Below are positions 1 to 12,517 of a stretch of DNA of 64,000 nt, piece by piece. The translations under genes were made by a program, and so were the position numbers. Location of the stretch: contig JAAAUF010000001.1 in NCBI GenBank assembly GCA_015499985.1, forward strand, positions 35,960 to 99,959, written 5' to 3'. The stretch's first letter is position 1. Each line of letters starts with the position of its first letter. The notes below the pieces were generated by a model that searched no databases, was not told where the DNA came from, and saw only the letters and a list, made by a program, of their open reading frames with translations. The stretch is from Haplosporangium gracile (lineage: Eukaryota > Mortierellomycota > Mortierellomycetes > Mortierellales > Mortierellaceae).

Positions 1-187
1 TGTTGTTATCTTTCCCCTCCCTTTTGTTATTCTAAATGGATCCAATGGATCAGACTCCCCTTCTGAGCTCAGGGCGCTCGATGTTTTTTTTTATTTTTCT
101 TCGTACAAAACTTTTTTTCTTTTCATATTCCGATCGTCAGACTCACCCCATTATTTTTGTGTTCTAAATATTCCTTTCTTCAATTAG
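1..187 (+). other. Intron sequence of the ornithine decarboxylase gene
   Basis: T-rich, with stop codons in all frames and no recognisable coding match; it ends in a polypyrimidine stretch and TTAG directly before the ODC exon. It is best read as intron, with its donor outside the window. The extent of the intron inside the window is inferred. Confidence 0.7.
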
Positions 188-1263
188 CCATGAAGTGCAA
201 CCCCGATCCTATGGTCATGCGTCTCTTGGCCTCCCTCGGTGCCGGCTTCGACTGTGCTTCCAAGAACGAGATCCAGTCCGTTCTCAACATGGGCGTCGAC
301 CCCTCGCGCATCATCTATGCCAACCCCTGCAAGCAGAACTCCTTCGTCAAGTATGCCTACACCAACAAGGTCCGCATGATGACCTTTGACAACGCTGAGG
401 AGCTCCACAAGATCAAGCGCTTCCACCCCGAGGCCCAGTTGGTCCTCCGCATCTTGACTGACGACTCCAAGTCGCTCTGCAAGCTCGGACTCAAGTTTGG
501 CGCTCCCCTCGACACCACTGGATTCTTGCTGGCTACTGCTCAGGAGTTGGGATTGGACGTCATTGGAGTCTCGTTCCACGTCGGATCTGGCTGCTTCGAT
601 GCCAACGCCTTCGGCGAGGCCGTCATCCGCGCTCGCCGTGTCTTTGACCAGGCCAAGGAATACGGCTATGAGTTTAACTTCTTGGACGTTGGTGGTGGAT
701 TCCCATCTGCTCATGTGACCGAGGGAATCACATTCGAGAAGGTCGCCACCATTTTGGGACCTACTGTCGATGCCCTGTTCGGCCCCGAGGTTCGCGTCAT
801 CGCCGAACCTGGTCGCTATTACGTTGGATCGGCCTTCACCCTTGCCACCCAGGTCATTGCCCGCCGCACCATCGTTCGCGATCTCACCGAGGCCTTCACC
901 GCCGAACAGAGCCAGAGCCCCTCGCACATGTACTATATCAACGACGGCATGTACGGCTCGTTCAACTGCATCATGTTTGACCACCAGGTCTGCGAGCCCA
1001 AGGTTCTTGTCAAGGACAACGCCTTCGCCTACAAGCAGGCCGTCGCTGAGCTCCACGGCTTTGCCTCTGTCTGGGGTCCCACCTGCGACAGCATTGACTG
1101 CATCTCGCCCAAGACTAGCTTGCCCCTTATGGAGACTGGTGACTGGCTCTACTTTGAGAATATGGGAGCCTATACCATCACGGCCGCTTCTCAGTTCAAC
1201 GGCTTCCGCAAGAGTGAGATTCTCTACACCACATCCGAGCAGGAGGTTTCGCTTCATTTTTAG
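188..1263 (+). CDS. SPE1: Ornithine decarboxylase, 3' part (5' exons outside window)
   Basis: Pyridoxal-phosphate enzyme that decarboxylates ornithine to putrescine, the first committed step of polyamine synthesis; cytosolic homodimer. The last exon starts after the acceptor TTAG at 184-187 and encodes about 357 residues to the TAG at 1261-1263. Visible landmarks are AMKCNPDP (the PLP Schiff-base lysine is the AAG at 193-195), FHVGSG, the glycine loop DVGGGFP, EPGRYYV (phosphate binding) and WGPTCDS, whose cysteine (about 1084) is the residue contributed in trans to the partner active site in this family. The C-terminal ENMGAYT strand is present. The N-terminal about 70-90 residues lie upstream of the window. 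The ATG at 190 is internal, not the start. No frameshift or missing key residue was seen. Confidence 0.96.
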
Positions 1264-1830
1264 GAGAATGAAGTTTGAAGCTATGTGTGTGTTGAAGACG
1301 ATAACAAGGACAGTTATCGTCGCCGGAGTCTTGCCCTTAAAGTTGTCCGTTGCACCCCCACCCCCCCCNNNNNNNNNNNNNNNNNNNNNNNNNNNNNNNN
1401 NNNNNNNNNNNNNNNNNNNNNNNNNNNNNNNNNNNNNNTTTTCTCATTGCGATCTTGATCGTCATAATAAACATCAATGTCCGCATATGCTTAATTGACT
1501 ACCTTATTTGCATGTGCATGGAAAAGTCGATTCATCTGAAATAATGACATTGCCAGGAGCAAGGTGAAGTTGACGAGAATTACGAATCGGATTTTTTTCA
1601 GTTTATCTCTTTTTTCAAAGACAAGAGAGAGCCCGAAAATTGCCACCAAACTTGACCAGTCACGAGCATCTTTTCGCCCACAACAACCCGCGAACATTTT
1701 TGCCACCACTTTTCTTTTCTTGTCCTTCTCACCTGCTCCTCTCCACTCTTCTATACTCTTCTCCACTCTTCTCCACTACACTCCACTACATTCCACTCTT
1801 CTCCACCAACCCGACCTCTCACGACTCGCC
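1264..1830. other. Intergenic: ODC 3' UTR, assembly gap, CtIP-like 5' UTR
   Basis: No gene is seen. It holds the ODC 3' UTR, the run of N at 1369-1438 and, from about 1560, a CT-rich leader with repeated CTTCTCCACT-type units at about 1740-1805 running up to the ATG at 1831. CT-rich leaders recur before many genes in this window. Confidence 0.7.
1369..1438. other. Assembly gap (70 N) preceded by a C run
   Basis: Seventy consecutive N immediately after an interrupted C homopolymer (1355-1368). The gap lies in the ODC 3' UTR, so it does not interrupt a recognised coding region. Confidence 0.98.
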
Positions 1831-4800
1831 ATGCGTCCCGACGAAACACTACCACGTGCTGATGCTGATCCAGGCCAGGCATCGACCCGTCCGCCTCATC
1901 CGCAAGGCCAATCTAAAGGTCAAGTGTCAGCATCTAAAACACCAGCACAGCAACAACATAATGGCAACAACCACTCGTCGCATCATACCCAGACAGCAAC
2001 CACCACAGCAGCTAACATAGCCACCATCCGACGAAAGCAGACGCCACAACCTCAACAGCTGCAACAACAACAAGCACTAAACCAACAGCAACAACAACAA
2101 GAGCAAGAACAACAGCAACCAGAAGTACAACTACGACGACGACAAGAGACGGAGCAGGAGCGCCCTGCACGCATGTCGAGTTCATCCACAGCACAGCCAT
2201 CAACCAGCAGTCGCAACCGCAGACAACAACAACAGTCTGCCACTGAGTCTTCTAATTACAACTTTGCTGCACCCATGGCATTACAAGATCACCTCATGCA
2301 AGCCGCTCATCACGCGCAAGCTCTGCAACAGCGGAACGCGGGTTCGTGAGAAAATCTTTGTTTTTTGTTGTTATTTCAGCCGTTCAAGGCTTGCTCTATT
2401 GTTTTCAACAGCAGGCAGTACAAAAAAGAGCAAACCAGCCTAAATTAAACTACCTTCTTTTGTGTTGTTGCTTTCATCGATAGAACTGGAGGCTGAAAAT
2501 AGGATTCTGAAGGAGGCAGTGCAGCAACACAAGTTGAGTGCGATTGACTGGTGCATGATGGCCAAGGAATATCAGCAGGACCGGAATATGATGACTCTTC
2601 GGCTTGAGGAACTGGAGATGGAGCTTGCGCGGATGGCCCACAATAAAAAGGTTGACAAAGCTTTAGCTCGAGCCGAAAAGTCAAAGAGTACAACGGCGGG
2701 ACCTTCATCGTCGTCATCACATCAACAGCTCTCCAAGATCAAGTCTTCAGCGCAGACCACAAAGGATGACGAGGACAACGATGGCTTGGCTGTTCGTCAT
2801 CAGTTCCTTAATCAGTGTATCACCCAAATCCTGGATGAGATGTAAGTTGTCGTTTGCGTTGACGAACATAAATGCATCTGGACACAATATCACGCTTCGA
2901 GCTTAAATTAATTATATGTTCCGCCAATTACTAATAGGACTCCTAAACAATCAGAACCAGCGTTGCCTATTCATGACAAAACACGCAATGGAGGGCAGAA
3001 CCAAGATGATGATACCCGTGCATCAAAGCTGCCCTCTGGTCTAAAGCAATCTGCTAAGTCGTCTAAATGCAAGTGCGGCTGTCAGGAGGAACTTCGAGCA
3101 TGGAAGACTCGATGCAAGTATGCCGAGAATCGAGCGACAGCACAAGAGTTGAGGTGCGAGAAGATGATCGTATACAAGGACGCCTATAAGACAAAATGGA
3201 CTCAGTGGAGGGAGGACCAGATCCAGCAACAATACCAGCAACGGATGAGGGCAGCCATGCCTTTCAATACTTCCCAGTACATGTCGTCCTTCCAAACCGC
3301 CAGCCTTCAACAACAATACTTCCAACAGCAACAGCAGTACCAAGGAAGTTTACCGATCTCCATTTACGAAGGTGGTTTCAAGCGTGCTCGTTTCGAGTCA
3401 GAGGGCAGTGAGACGTCGTCACAGCGACAGGAGCAGACGGAACGGAATACCATCTATAATCAAATTACTACAAGCTTCGTGCCAGGAGGCCAAGCCGAAC
3501 GACGGATATCGAGTACTAACATCAGACGAACTAAAGGCAAGGGTTCAGCCGAGGAACCTCACATCTTGGTTGACCGAGATGATGGATCGAGCTCTGAAGG
3601 GTTTGTTGGACCGAGCGCGAGTCCGAAAAGACATCGGATAGAGACTACGGTTCTGGATTCGTCAGACGGGAATGAAACCCCCGGGGAGTATGAGAGTTCC
3701 GCAATGTCGCCTACATTCCCGTCGGACATGACCTTGCGCCTTCGACAATACCAGCTCGACTCTGAAGACGACGACGAAGAATCTGACGGCTATGCCAGCC
3801 CGTGCGACAGGCCAACCCTTCGTGGACAGCCAAGGCAGCGTCAAGAATCGCCCAACACACCCCTGTCTCGTTCACATGAGCAAGCTACATCAACCTGTGC
3901 GCAACAGCAGCAACAACGGGTCACTGTAGCACCCGACTCTATCCTATCAGAGAACCATGCACCAGCTTCCTCGTCCGACTATGCTTCGGATCGATCCTCG
4001 CCGCCAATGTTCGATACGGCTGATTTCATTACCCAAAAGGTCTCTGTACGATCGCACGCAACTGCTACGAGTGTGAAGATCTCACCGGCCCATCGACAGG
4101 CTGGAAGAGAAGAGAGTTTAGGATCGCGAGCAGAGGTGATGATGGGAGCAGGAGCGGCCAAAACGACTATCGCCGAGAGACATCACTCTAATCCATATGG
4201 AACAGCGACTGTTCCGAATGGCGGGAGGCAAAACTCCAGTTCTGCCGAGCCCTTCACTGTCTATGAAGACCCAGATCCCGCCGCGCCAGCCAGTGTCGTC
4301 CTTGAAACGCCCCTTGAACTCTGGGGCATCAGGAGAGATAAACCAGTTTCGACAGCCAAAGCGGTCCTAGAGGTGATTGAGATTGCTGAGGACGATCACG
4401 CAGCTCCAGGGCAAACGAGCCATGGCGGTGATGGAGGCGAAAGTGGTGCTGTTGGTGTCGAAGATAATGATGGAGGATCCGACAAGGAGAATAGCCCGCC
4501 TAAGCCTGGTGTTGTAGAGCGACGAGATTCGGACGGGATGATGGACTTTGAAGAGGCGACTACTACACTTGCTCGTCGAGATATTTTCCCATCAAAGGCA
4601 AATGTTCCTGAGGAGCGTATCTACAACTATATCGAGAGGCGCAAGGACAAGCGAAAGCTGATGCATGGTCACAACTGTGAATGCTGTCGACGTGTAAGTT
4701 TTTCCAATTCTGTTGAAGTGGTTTCTTTTGCTCCTTTGAGTGTGTGACATCGGGTGCTTATTAATGTTTTCCTTCTTTGTTGCCTTTTTACAGTTCTACG

Positions 4801-5165
4801 AGATAACGGGCCCATTGCCTCTGCCGGATGGATACAGCCATTTCTTTCAGCCGATTCCTCGGCCGGGCGATAAGGAGGTATGGGAAAAGACGGACGAAGA
4901 GCGGTTACAGGATCGGATCCAGCAGGTATCGAGGCATCGTGTGCATCATATGCCGCCGTTGACGCCACCAGGGTACTGGAACACGGATTTTCCGTCGACG
5001 CCTGAACGCAAGAAGTGGGATGAGGTCGATCGAGAGAGGCGTGAGCGGAAGCGACAGCAGGAGTCGCTTCAGGCTGAGAAGCAACAGCGTCAACGACGTG
5101 GTGGTGGTGGGGGCAGTTCGAGTAGTGCAGGTCCTTCTGAGGTATCATATCGTTTAAAGTTTTGA
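1831..5165 (+). CDS. SAE2: CtIP/Sae2/Ctp1-type DNA-end-resection factor
   Basis: Nuclear cofactor of the Mre11-Rad50-Nbs1 nuclease that starts 5'-end resection at DNA breaks (family knowledge). Exons: 1831-2341, 2484-2841, 2938-4693 and 4794-5165, about 998 residues. An alternative first junction (2345/2503) gives 993. The N-terminal about 170 residues are Gln-rich and disordered. Exon 2 encodes a coiled coil (ELEAENRILKEAV onward), where this family tetramerises. The middle is long, acidic and Ser-rich. The C-terminus carries the diagnostic Sae2/CtIP domain: HNCECCRRFYE (CxxC plus the FYE strand, split by intron 3), then VSRHRVHHMPPLTPPGYW and FPSTPE. The RHR motif and the Thr-Pro site match the conserved DNA-binding and CDK-phosphorylated positions of CtIP. 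The start was chosen as the first ATG of an open frame downstream of a CT-rich leader. Confidence 0.88.
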
Positions 5166-5220
5166 TATTTTTTTCGTTCCTTATTTCTTTCGTAACCTTT
5201 CTTTTGTTGTAATTTTTTTA

Positions 5221-5226
5221 AATAAA
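5221..5226 (+). terminator. Poly(A) signal AATAAA of the CtIP-like gene
   Basis: Canonical AATAAA 56 bases after the TGA, in an A/T-rich stretch before the convergent potassium channel gene. Confidence 0.55.
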
Positions 5227-5317
5227 CGTTAATATTCTAGAGGTATGATACAAGTTGGAAGTTAGAGGTAATCACGTTTCTGTGATAAAATGAAGGAAGA
5301 GGTAGAGGGAGGAAATT

Positions 5318-8300
5318 CTAAGATTTGAGGACATAGATCTTGTCGGTGTCCTTGATGATGATTCCTGGTAAAGGGTTGCTAAAGACGAACGGCATAGCGT
5401 TGTTCAATTCGCGATCTGGTGCACGGTACAAACCCAGGGGGATGATTCCATATATCAAGGCCAGTCCCTGGAACAACTTCAAAAATGATTTTCCCTATTG
5501 AAAAAGAAGAAGAAAAAAGTGGCTCACATTGGTTAGATGTATTGTGTTCAGCGTTGTTTTACAATTACAGTCACAAGAAAGAAACAAAAAAAACGCGATC
5601 TAATTCTCATTTGTAAAAATTGGAAGACATAACAACGTACGATGTACTCATCAGGGGCGTCAATAAGACAGATATTGGAACAATCAATCCCTAACATCTG
5701 GTCAAGCTCAATCGCCTGTTTGAACCGGACCCCACAGCAGAGTTTGATTAGATCCAAGATATGAGTTTTTGAATAGGCTTGGAAGAGGACGTTGTCGAGG
5801 AGGGATGAGACCAGGACTTGACCGCTGGCAAAGATGGGCGTCATCCAGAGGCCGCCATTGCTTGATCCGACGCCGATGCGGCTTACGTTTGCGACTATTT
5901 TGTTGTTGGTGTTGTTATTGATGTTGGCTAGGTTGCGCATGTTAAGGAAGCGGATATTGCTTCTTTCGGCTATTGATGGAGGTGAAGATAAGTTGAGTTG
6001 AGTAAGATGAAACACAAACTTTCTTTGAATAATGATTTTTGGTGGCGTTAAAAATGGAAAATAAAAAATAAAAATAAAAAGAAAAACTTACAAATGTCGA
6101 CGACGATGTGCTGACGACCAAGGAGACCGCGTTGACGAAGGGTCTGGTAGATCATGTGGTGGGCCATGATGGCAGTACTGTCTGCAAACTCATCGCGGTC
6201 TAACCCTTCGACGAAATGAGACATGATTACAATGCTGGATGCTCCCAAGATACCCGCCCTCACCAAGTCGCGCTGGTGCCGACAGTTGCCCTAGAAAAAT
6301 TCGTGAAAAATTAAGAATAGCGACATTGTGAGTATGAAGGAAGAAGTTTTGAATGTGACAAAAGAGCGAAGGTAAGAAGTGAAAGAGCGCGGTGGAACTT
6401 ACAGAGACCCAGTAGACATGAGGGAAGGATAGGACGGCATCCCAGTAGCCGCCGCTGCACCTTTCATAAGAACCTTCCACAACGCTGGGACCTCCTGGAC
6501 TACCACCACCACCACCACCGCCAACAGGCATACCTGTGCTGTCTCCAGGGACATCAGCTTCTCCCATTTCGCCAAGGACACTTGTATCCGACGTAAACGT
6601 CTTCATGGGGTTCTTGGTCAACACAACAATCGTCTTCAGATCTTCGCGACTGATCTGGGCCAACCTCAGGGTTGCCAAGAAGCGGTACAAGTTCTCGCCG
6701 GCGTCCGCACAGATGACGATATGGTTTTTGAGACTCGACAGGTCGTCCTTGATGAGGGGCTTGATTGAATCTGGGGGGTTGACCAGGAGGTGGCAGAGGG
6801 GAAGGTCCTTTGTTTCGGAACGTGTGACAGAGGTCTGTCCGATGTAGGTTGATTCGTCCAGGATTTGGAACGAGCCTTGGATGGACCCCCGTTGAGCGGA
6901 ACTAGGGGGGAGACTTTCTGATAGGGTTGTGGGTGAAGGGTGGTTGGAGAATGATGAGGCCATAGAGGATTCGAAGGCTCGTTTCTCGTCCATGTCGCTG
7001 GAGTTGTCGTGGTGGAACGCTGATACGATTGTTGGGATTGTGGCGATTTCTGGATGAGTGGTTCGTGGTTGGTTCGTGCTGTCGGTCAACGGGCTCAATG
7101 GACTGATGGATTCATCCAACCGAATCATTCCTGTAATACCTTGTTCTTGGTTTCTGGCTTCCTCGGCCGCAGCGGCTGCAGCGTTACGGTCATAGGTGGA
7201 AGGATAGAGTTCGTTCCCCAATGGAGAGAGCGAATGCAAGAACTGTACCGAACGGCCAGTGCCAGTGCCGTCACCGCTGCCATGATCACCCCGACCTGCC
7301 TCACTCCGTCGATGAGTCTGACCAGGACTGGACGACGACGTCCAGTTCCTTGCGTCCGAAAGCGGAATCTCTTCTGTTCCGGAGACTTCAGTCCTGGTAA
7401 TGAGTTCCTCTCGTGCAAGTGCTCCCATGATATGGTCTCGGTCCAGAACACGTCCTTTGCCCCTGTCGCTATGACGGCTCCGAATGCTTTGATGGCTGAG
7501 CCTGCTTTGCCGACTCTTCATCCTCTGAAAATTGATGCTATCGCTTACCATCAAGTCGACATCATCATCATCGTCATCGTACAGGGCCACATTCCAGGCA
7601 GGGCGCGCTTTCTTGAGCCCTCCACTTCTGGATCGAGAACTAGGCGCGGGACGACTTGATGAGGTATGGTTTGGAGGTGGTGAACCCAGTCCAACCCCAG
7701 CAGCAACAGTGGTCGCAGTGGCTGCCGAGGGCCACTTCTCAGGCATCAAGTGATCCTGACTCTGGTTGTGGTTGCTGTGGGTATTGTCATGCATCGCAAC
7801 CTTCATAGTTTCGTCCGCCTGTTTGGCTCGTTTGCCCTTCCGATGTTCAGCCCTCCTCTTGGCAGCCTCGCGTGCGTCGGCTCTAGAATCCCTCAGGTTG
7901 TAGTATATATCCATCGCATAGGCAAAGTCCAAGTGCGATCCATCCAAATGGCCCTTCTCATCCTTGACAAGTCGTTCATACTGGTCGACCGTAAACTTGT
8001 TGATCGAATCAATATCATGGGGCGATTGGGCGATATAAATAAGTTGATCGTATTTCCTGAGTCGATAACTGTTTCCAGGATTGAGCGTCAGATGGTACTG
8101 TCCACTAGCACATCCCTTGTCCGGATCGTATAATCCACGGCCCGGCGACCTAGACCGCCCATTGTTCCTTCCACTACCGCCTCCACCAGCAACTCCGATA
8201 TTACCATCACCACCATGGAAATGCGGACCATCCCACTCTGTGCCCGAATTAGACGTCGAGGGCTTCAGAAAGATATCAACTCCAATCAAGATCGACTGGA

Positions 8301-11198
8301 ACTCCTGAAAGACAAACCACGAGACCTGCGCAAACGTCCACCCAACGAACACATCTGGAACCGGTCCAACATAAAGCTCATTTCCTGTCCCGTCACCGTA
8401 CTGAGCCTGCCATCCATCATCATAGCTGTTCGAGGGCTCCGAGGGGTGGAGCAGGTTGAGGATCAAGGTTGTAGTGCCTCGGTGGCGACAACTGTAGGCG
8501 AGCAAGAGCTGTTTGACGTCACTGATACACATAGTCTGTTCAACCATGCCCCACTGGAAAGTTTCTGTCTCTGGTAACAAGTTATACGTAAAGACTCGGG
8601 CGTTGGGTGCGTAGAGGTGGAGTGACCATGCCAGTAGTGTTGTCATTGTATCCTGGGATTCCAGTCCAGAGGTCGTCCGGTCAGGGATGATGAACACGCC
8701 TCCAGCGTCCTTGACTTGGCATCTTTTCAGGTCCGACTCATCCAGTCCGTTGCCTACAAGCATCGTGGTCCTGTTTTTGTTTGTTGGCATATCGAGAAAG
8801 GTCTTGACATCCTTTGACGGCTTGTTGCGAGACAAAAAGACCACCCTCACATCCGTATCCGAGAATTCCTATAGTTGGCGCAACCAAGCAAGAAAGAAAG
8901 AATTAGAATGAAGTCGCTCTTGAAGAAATCTTAACGGTCGAGTTAACAAAGACGGTAGCCAACCTTGTTGAAGAACCCGCTAAGCATGTGGGCAACTCGT
9001 TTGGCGCTCTGGAAATCTCCAATCATGACTAGGTACTGCCGCATGACTCCATTGGCTGCTCGACTCTGAATATAAGACCCGCCTCCCGATCGCGAAGACT
9101 TCAAGGTTTCAATAGTTCCAGCAATCAGTCCCGGCACGATCGAAAGCGCAACAATAATAAAAACCATGATGACGATCCTGGCTTCGAGCGATTTGGGTGT
9201 GATGTCTCCATAGCCGACAGTCGATGCAGTGATGAGAATAAAGTAGAGCGCGTCCCAAACTGTATGGGGTGTCTCAGTTTGGGGTGCGAACATGGTCTCG
9301 CAGTAGAGAAATGCCGCCACTCCATTATATAGGATTGCGATAAAGTACGCCACCAATCCGATTAGCTTTGCTTTGACCGGGTCGAACGGTTGGTCTATAA
9401 ATGAAGGTAAAGTGGTCAACTGTCAATCGTTTGCTATCAGTTTCGTGAGCAACACCTTTGTATATCATCCTCACCACTGTCCCCTTACCAGAGATTCCAA
9501 TGTCGACGCCGATACTCAGGGCTCGTTGCAGTCGCGAGATGACACTCCAGCTTCGAAGGAAATAAGGGACGTAGAGGAATTGTCCATAGGGTAAGAAAAA
9601 TCCCGAGAGCAAGAAGGGGATGGCAGTGACTGCGTCCAGCAATGTTTGAAACGAAAAGATAAATCTCAACCTACACAGAAGCGGTGGAGAAACGTCAGTA
9701 AATTAAATAGTTATTTTGCTCCCCAGTCCATTCCTTTTTTTTTTTTTTTATTTCATTTTGATCCTCTTCCTGAATCTTTGACTCACTTTCATATATACAA
9801 ATAATGAAAAAAGTACGCAACTTACTTGTTGTCGGCAAAGACAAAACGAATCAAGGCAGACATGAGGTTCCAGGAACTCATGGTTACAGCGATGATCCAC
9901 ACAGGCCGGTGTCGAGGAACAAACAGCCATGGTGGGTTGGGGTAAGCTGGATTATCATAACTGATCTGTTGGCGTTCCTCCACCAGCGACTGCGCGTCCA
10001 CGAGGTACAGACAACAGAAAAGAACATCCACTACCAAATCCATCATGATCTGTCATCAGAAAACAAGAAGAAAAAAAAATAGGGGTCAGGAGTGACAAGC
10101 TGGTCAAACAAAAGAAAAGTAACAAACATCATTTCGTACAGAGGAAGACAGAGGAGGCAAAGGGCCATCATGAGGCACGCCTTACCAACAAGGCAAACAA
10201 CTTACAAAGAAGATGGTTCTAGCCTTGGAAATGAGAAGCACCATCATCCTAGCCTTGTACACATCGTAATCAAGACTAAGCCGGATCGAGCTCACAAGGT
10301 TGCGGATATCGCTGCTTTTCCTACTCCATGTCCATACAGTTGCAGAGAAACAGGCGCAAGCAGTGCGAAGGGGTCAGTCATTCCACCGTGCGAGTGAGCG
10401 AAAAAAAAAGGAGTGGGGGTTCCTCGGTAACAGAGTGTATAGCTGTATTTCTCGTGCTTGATTGTGTATTACCTTTTTTCAGCGTATTGAAGTCGAAGGG
10501 TTGATCGAATGTCATTGTATGATGTGTCTTTCCTCTTGGTGATCAGTCGAATGGTCCCGTTCTTGCGCATTTTCCTCGCAATCTGCATATCCTCCATGCT
10601 TTCATTATGAACGACATGATTGGTAATAGAGGAATGAGGAATGAAGCGTGAAGTAAATTAGGTGGTCGGTTCGCAACAATACAAACAAGCAACTACAGCT
10701 CATTGACCGCCTGATCAAGGTATGGCCTGGGTACAAGTTTCATTACCTGTTATCAAGTGAGTCCCAAATGAACCCATGCGATTTCTTTCGGTGGTTAGCG
10801 ATATTATTAAAACGTTGGGACCAGGTCAGGCTTGTGGACACATTATATGTGTTGTCGTCATCCTCAAAGTCCTGGCTGTTATTACTTGAACGGCGGCCAT
10901 TTCGGGCAGTGAGGGCCTGCTGTGTTGATGAACGGGACCAAGACTTATTCCGAATTGGTGGCGCATAAGGCTGTTGTTGTTCCTGCTGCTGTGATTGTTG
11001 CTGTGCTTGTTCATGATATGGTAAGGTTGCATTCAAGGGCTGAGCTGTTGGATGGGGTGACTGTGGGGTTGGAAGTGTAGTTGGGATTGATAGAGGCTGT
11101 AGCGGGATGTGGATAAGTGGAGGAGGAGGGGAAGAGGAAGAAGAGGGTGAATGAGGGCTGCTGGGTTTGTCATTCCATGTGAAGGACGACGACGACAT
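5318..11198 (-). CDS. Slo/BK-type potassium channel with tandem RCK domains
   Basis: Six-helix tetrameric K+ channel with a cytosolic RCK1-RCK2 gating ring. Exons on the minus strand, 5' to 3': 11198-10747, 10598-10473, 10314-10206, 10049-9827, 9671-9489, 9394-8964, 8868-6403, 6290-6092, 5969-5641 and 5494-5318; 1564 residues. Order: disordered Ser/Pro/Gln N-terminus (about 190 residues, no S0 helix seen), S1-S4 with an Arg-bearing S4 (SRLQRAL), S5, pore with the filter TVGYGD near residue 425, and S6. RCK1 follows (LVMIGDF, then EFSDTDVRVVFLSRNK), then a roughly 400-residue low-complexity insert, RCK2, and a C-terminus with IIPLGLYRAPD and a final TDKIYVL, as in Slo proteins. The residues aligned with the BK calcium bowl are Asn-rich (NINNNTNNK) rather than Asp-rich, so calcium gating through that site is doubtful. 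The long 8868-6403 exon holds most of RCK1, the insert and the first part of RCK2. Confidence 0.88.
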
Positions 11199-12517
11199 GA
11201 TGTTGTTGTTGATGTGGTTGAGCGATGGCGAATGAGGGGTGATGGGGGTTGTAGTAGTCGGTTGGGGAGAGGGTGAGCGAGGGTAAGTTGAGGGCGGAGT
11301 GGGCGACGGGTGGAGGGAGGAAAGTCGAGGGGGGGAGGAGAGTGACGGAGAAGAAGTGAAAGGAGGGAGCAGGGGCGACGATTAAGGCCGGGGGAGTAGT
11401 AGGGGGAAGAGGAAGAGGAAGAGGGGAGCAGAGGAGGAGGAGTTTGACGACGATGCAGGTGCTCGGATGAAAAGTGGAAGAGGGACTTGTCTTCTTGTGG
11501 ATCGTCGTCGGACATGCTGTGTGTCTGTTGATTTGTCTGTCATTGAAAATCAGAGTTAAAGTAGGAAAAATATAACGGGAAAAAAGGGTGGAAGAAGGTG
11601 CGTCATTGAGACACTTCTTCGGAGAGCATCAAGGAAGGGAGAAGGAAAAAAAAAAAACACCCAGACAGACTATTAACGTCGCAGATACAAATACAACGGA
11701 AGACAGCGAGAACAATAGAAAGATAGAAGCCGTTCTACGATGGTGGGGCTGACTGATGGACCGTTAGAACCGAGATGGAACAACCGATGGAAGAAGAGTA
11801 AAGGTGGTCGACATGATCAAGCTTGAGAATGCAAGACGACAGATCGACTGGGAATGGAAGGGTCAGTTGGACAAGGTGGTAAGGTAAAGTAGGCTGGACT
11901 GGGAGGGACTAGAAAGGCGACAGGTAAGGAGCGAATGATGTTCAAATACAAGCAGGTAATGCAGCATACCCATCGATGGAGTGGTATGTTTGTGCAATTG
12001 TCTCCACGCTAGCTTCTCGATGGCAGCCGCGAGACAACAGGCAACACGCCACTGACAGACAAAGAAAAGGACATAAAGGAGGTTGTGATTATTCTCCCCG
12101 ATGAGACATGTTCGAAGCGGGCCCTGAACCAAATCGATTCGCTCTATTAATGACGGGTAACAGTAGAAAATACATAAAAAAAACGTCGAGGGATAGACTA
12201 CGTGTGAATCTGGACCGTATATCTGTTCATAAGCCCCTCTTAGCACTCGTTTCTTTGATCCTCTCTCATTTTTTGCGTAACCATGCCAAAGCATGCAAAT
12301 GTGGCGGAGCAAGCGCCTTTTTTTATGCGGGTTTGGTCCAATTTTAGTTTATTTTTTCAGGGGAAAGGGATATCTACAGCTTATGTTCAGGGTAACGGGG
12401 CGATGCATTGCGTGAAAAAAAAAGGCGCACACCAGAATAGAAAAAAAGAAATGGCGATGATAAATGTGGCAAAGAAAAAAAAAAAGAAAAAGATTATCAG
12501 TTCAAAAAGTCGGCATT
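11199..12517. other. Upstream region of the potassium channel and 3' flank of the next gene
   Basis: No gene is supported. 11199-11520 is still GC-rich, with a long minus-strand ORF (11515-11033) that overlaps the channel start in another frame and is Ser/Pro/Leu junk. The rest is A-rich with short homopolymers. A minus-strand AATAAA (TTTATT at about 12348-12353) is a plausible poly(A) signal for the membrane-protein gene that ends at 12518. Confidence 0.5.

Noticed and set aside
184..1257. Long minus-strand ORF (357 residues) opposite ornithine decarboxylase
   Set aside because: It mirrors the codon bias of the well-supported ODC exon and matches no protein pattern; an antisense shadow.
2012..2243. 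Minus-strand ORFs rich in Cys or Val opposite the CtIP-like first exon
   Set aside because: Antisense of CAA/CAG glutamine repeats; not real cysteine-rich peptides.
11033..11515. Minus-strand ORF beginning MSDDDPQEDK upstream of the potassium channel
   Set aside because: Low-complexity Ser/Pro/Leu frame overlapping the channel's first exon in another frame. It does not splice in phase to the next channel exon, whereas the ATG at 11198 does.
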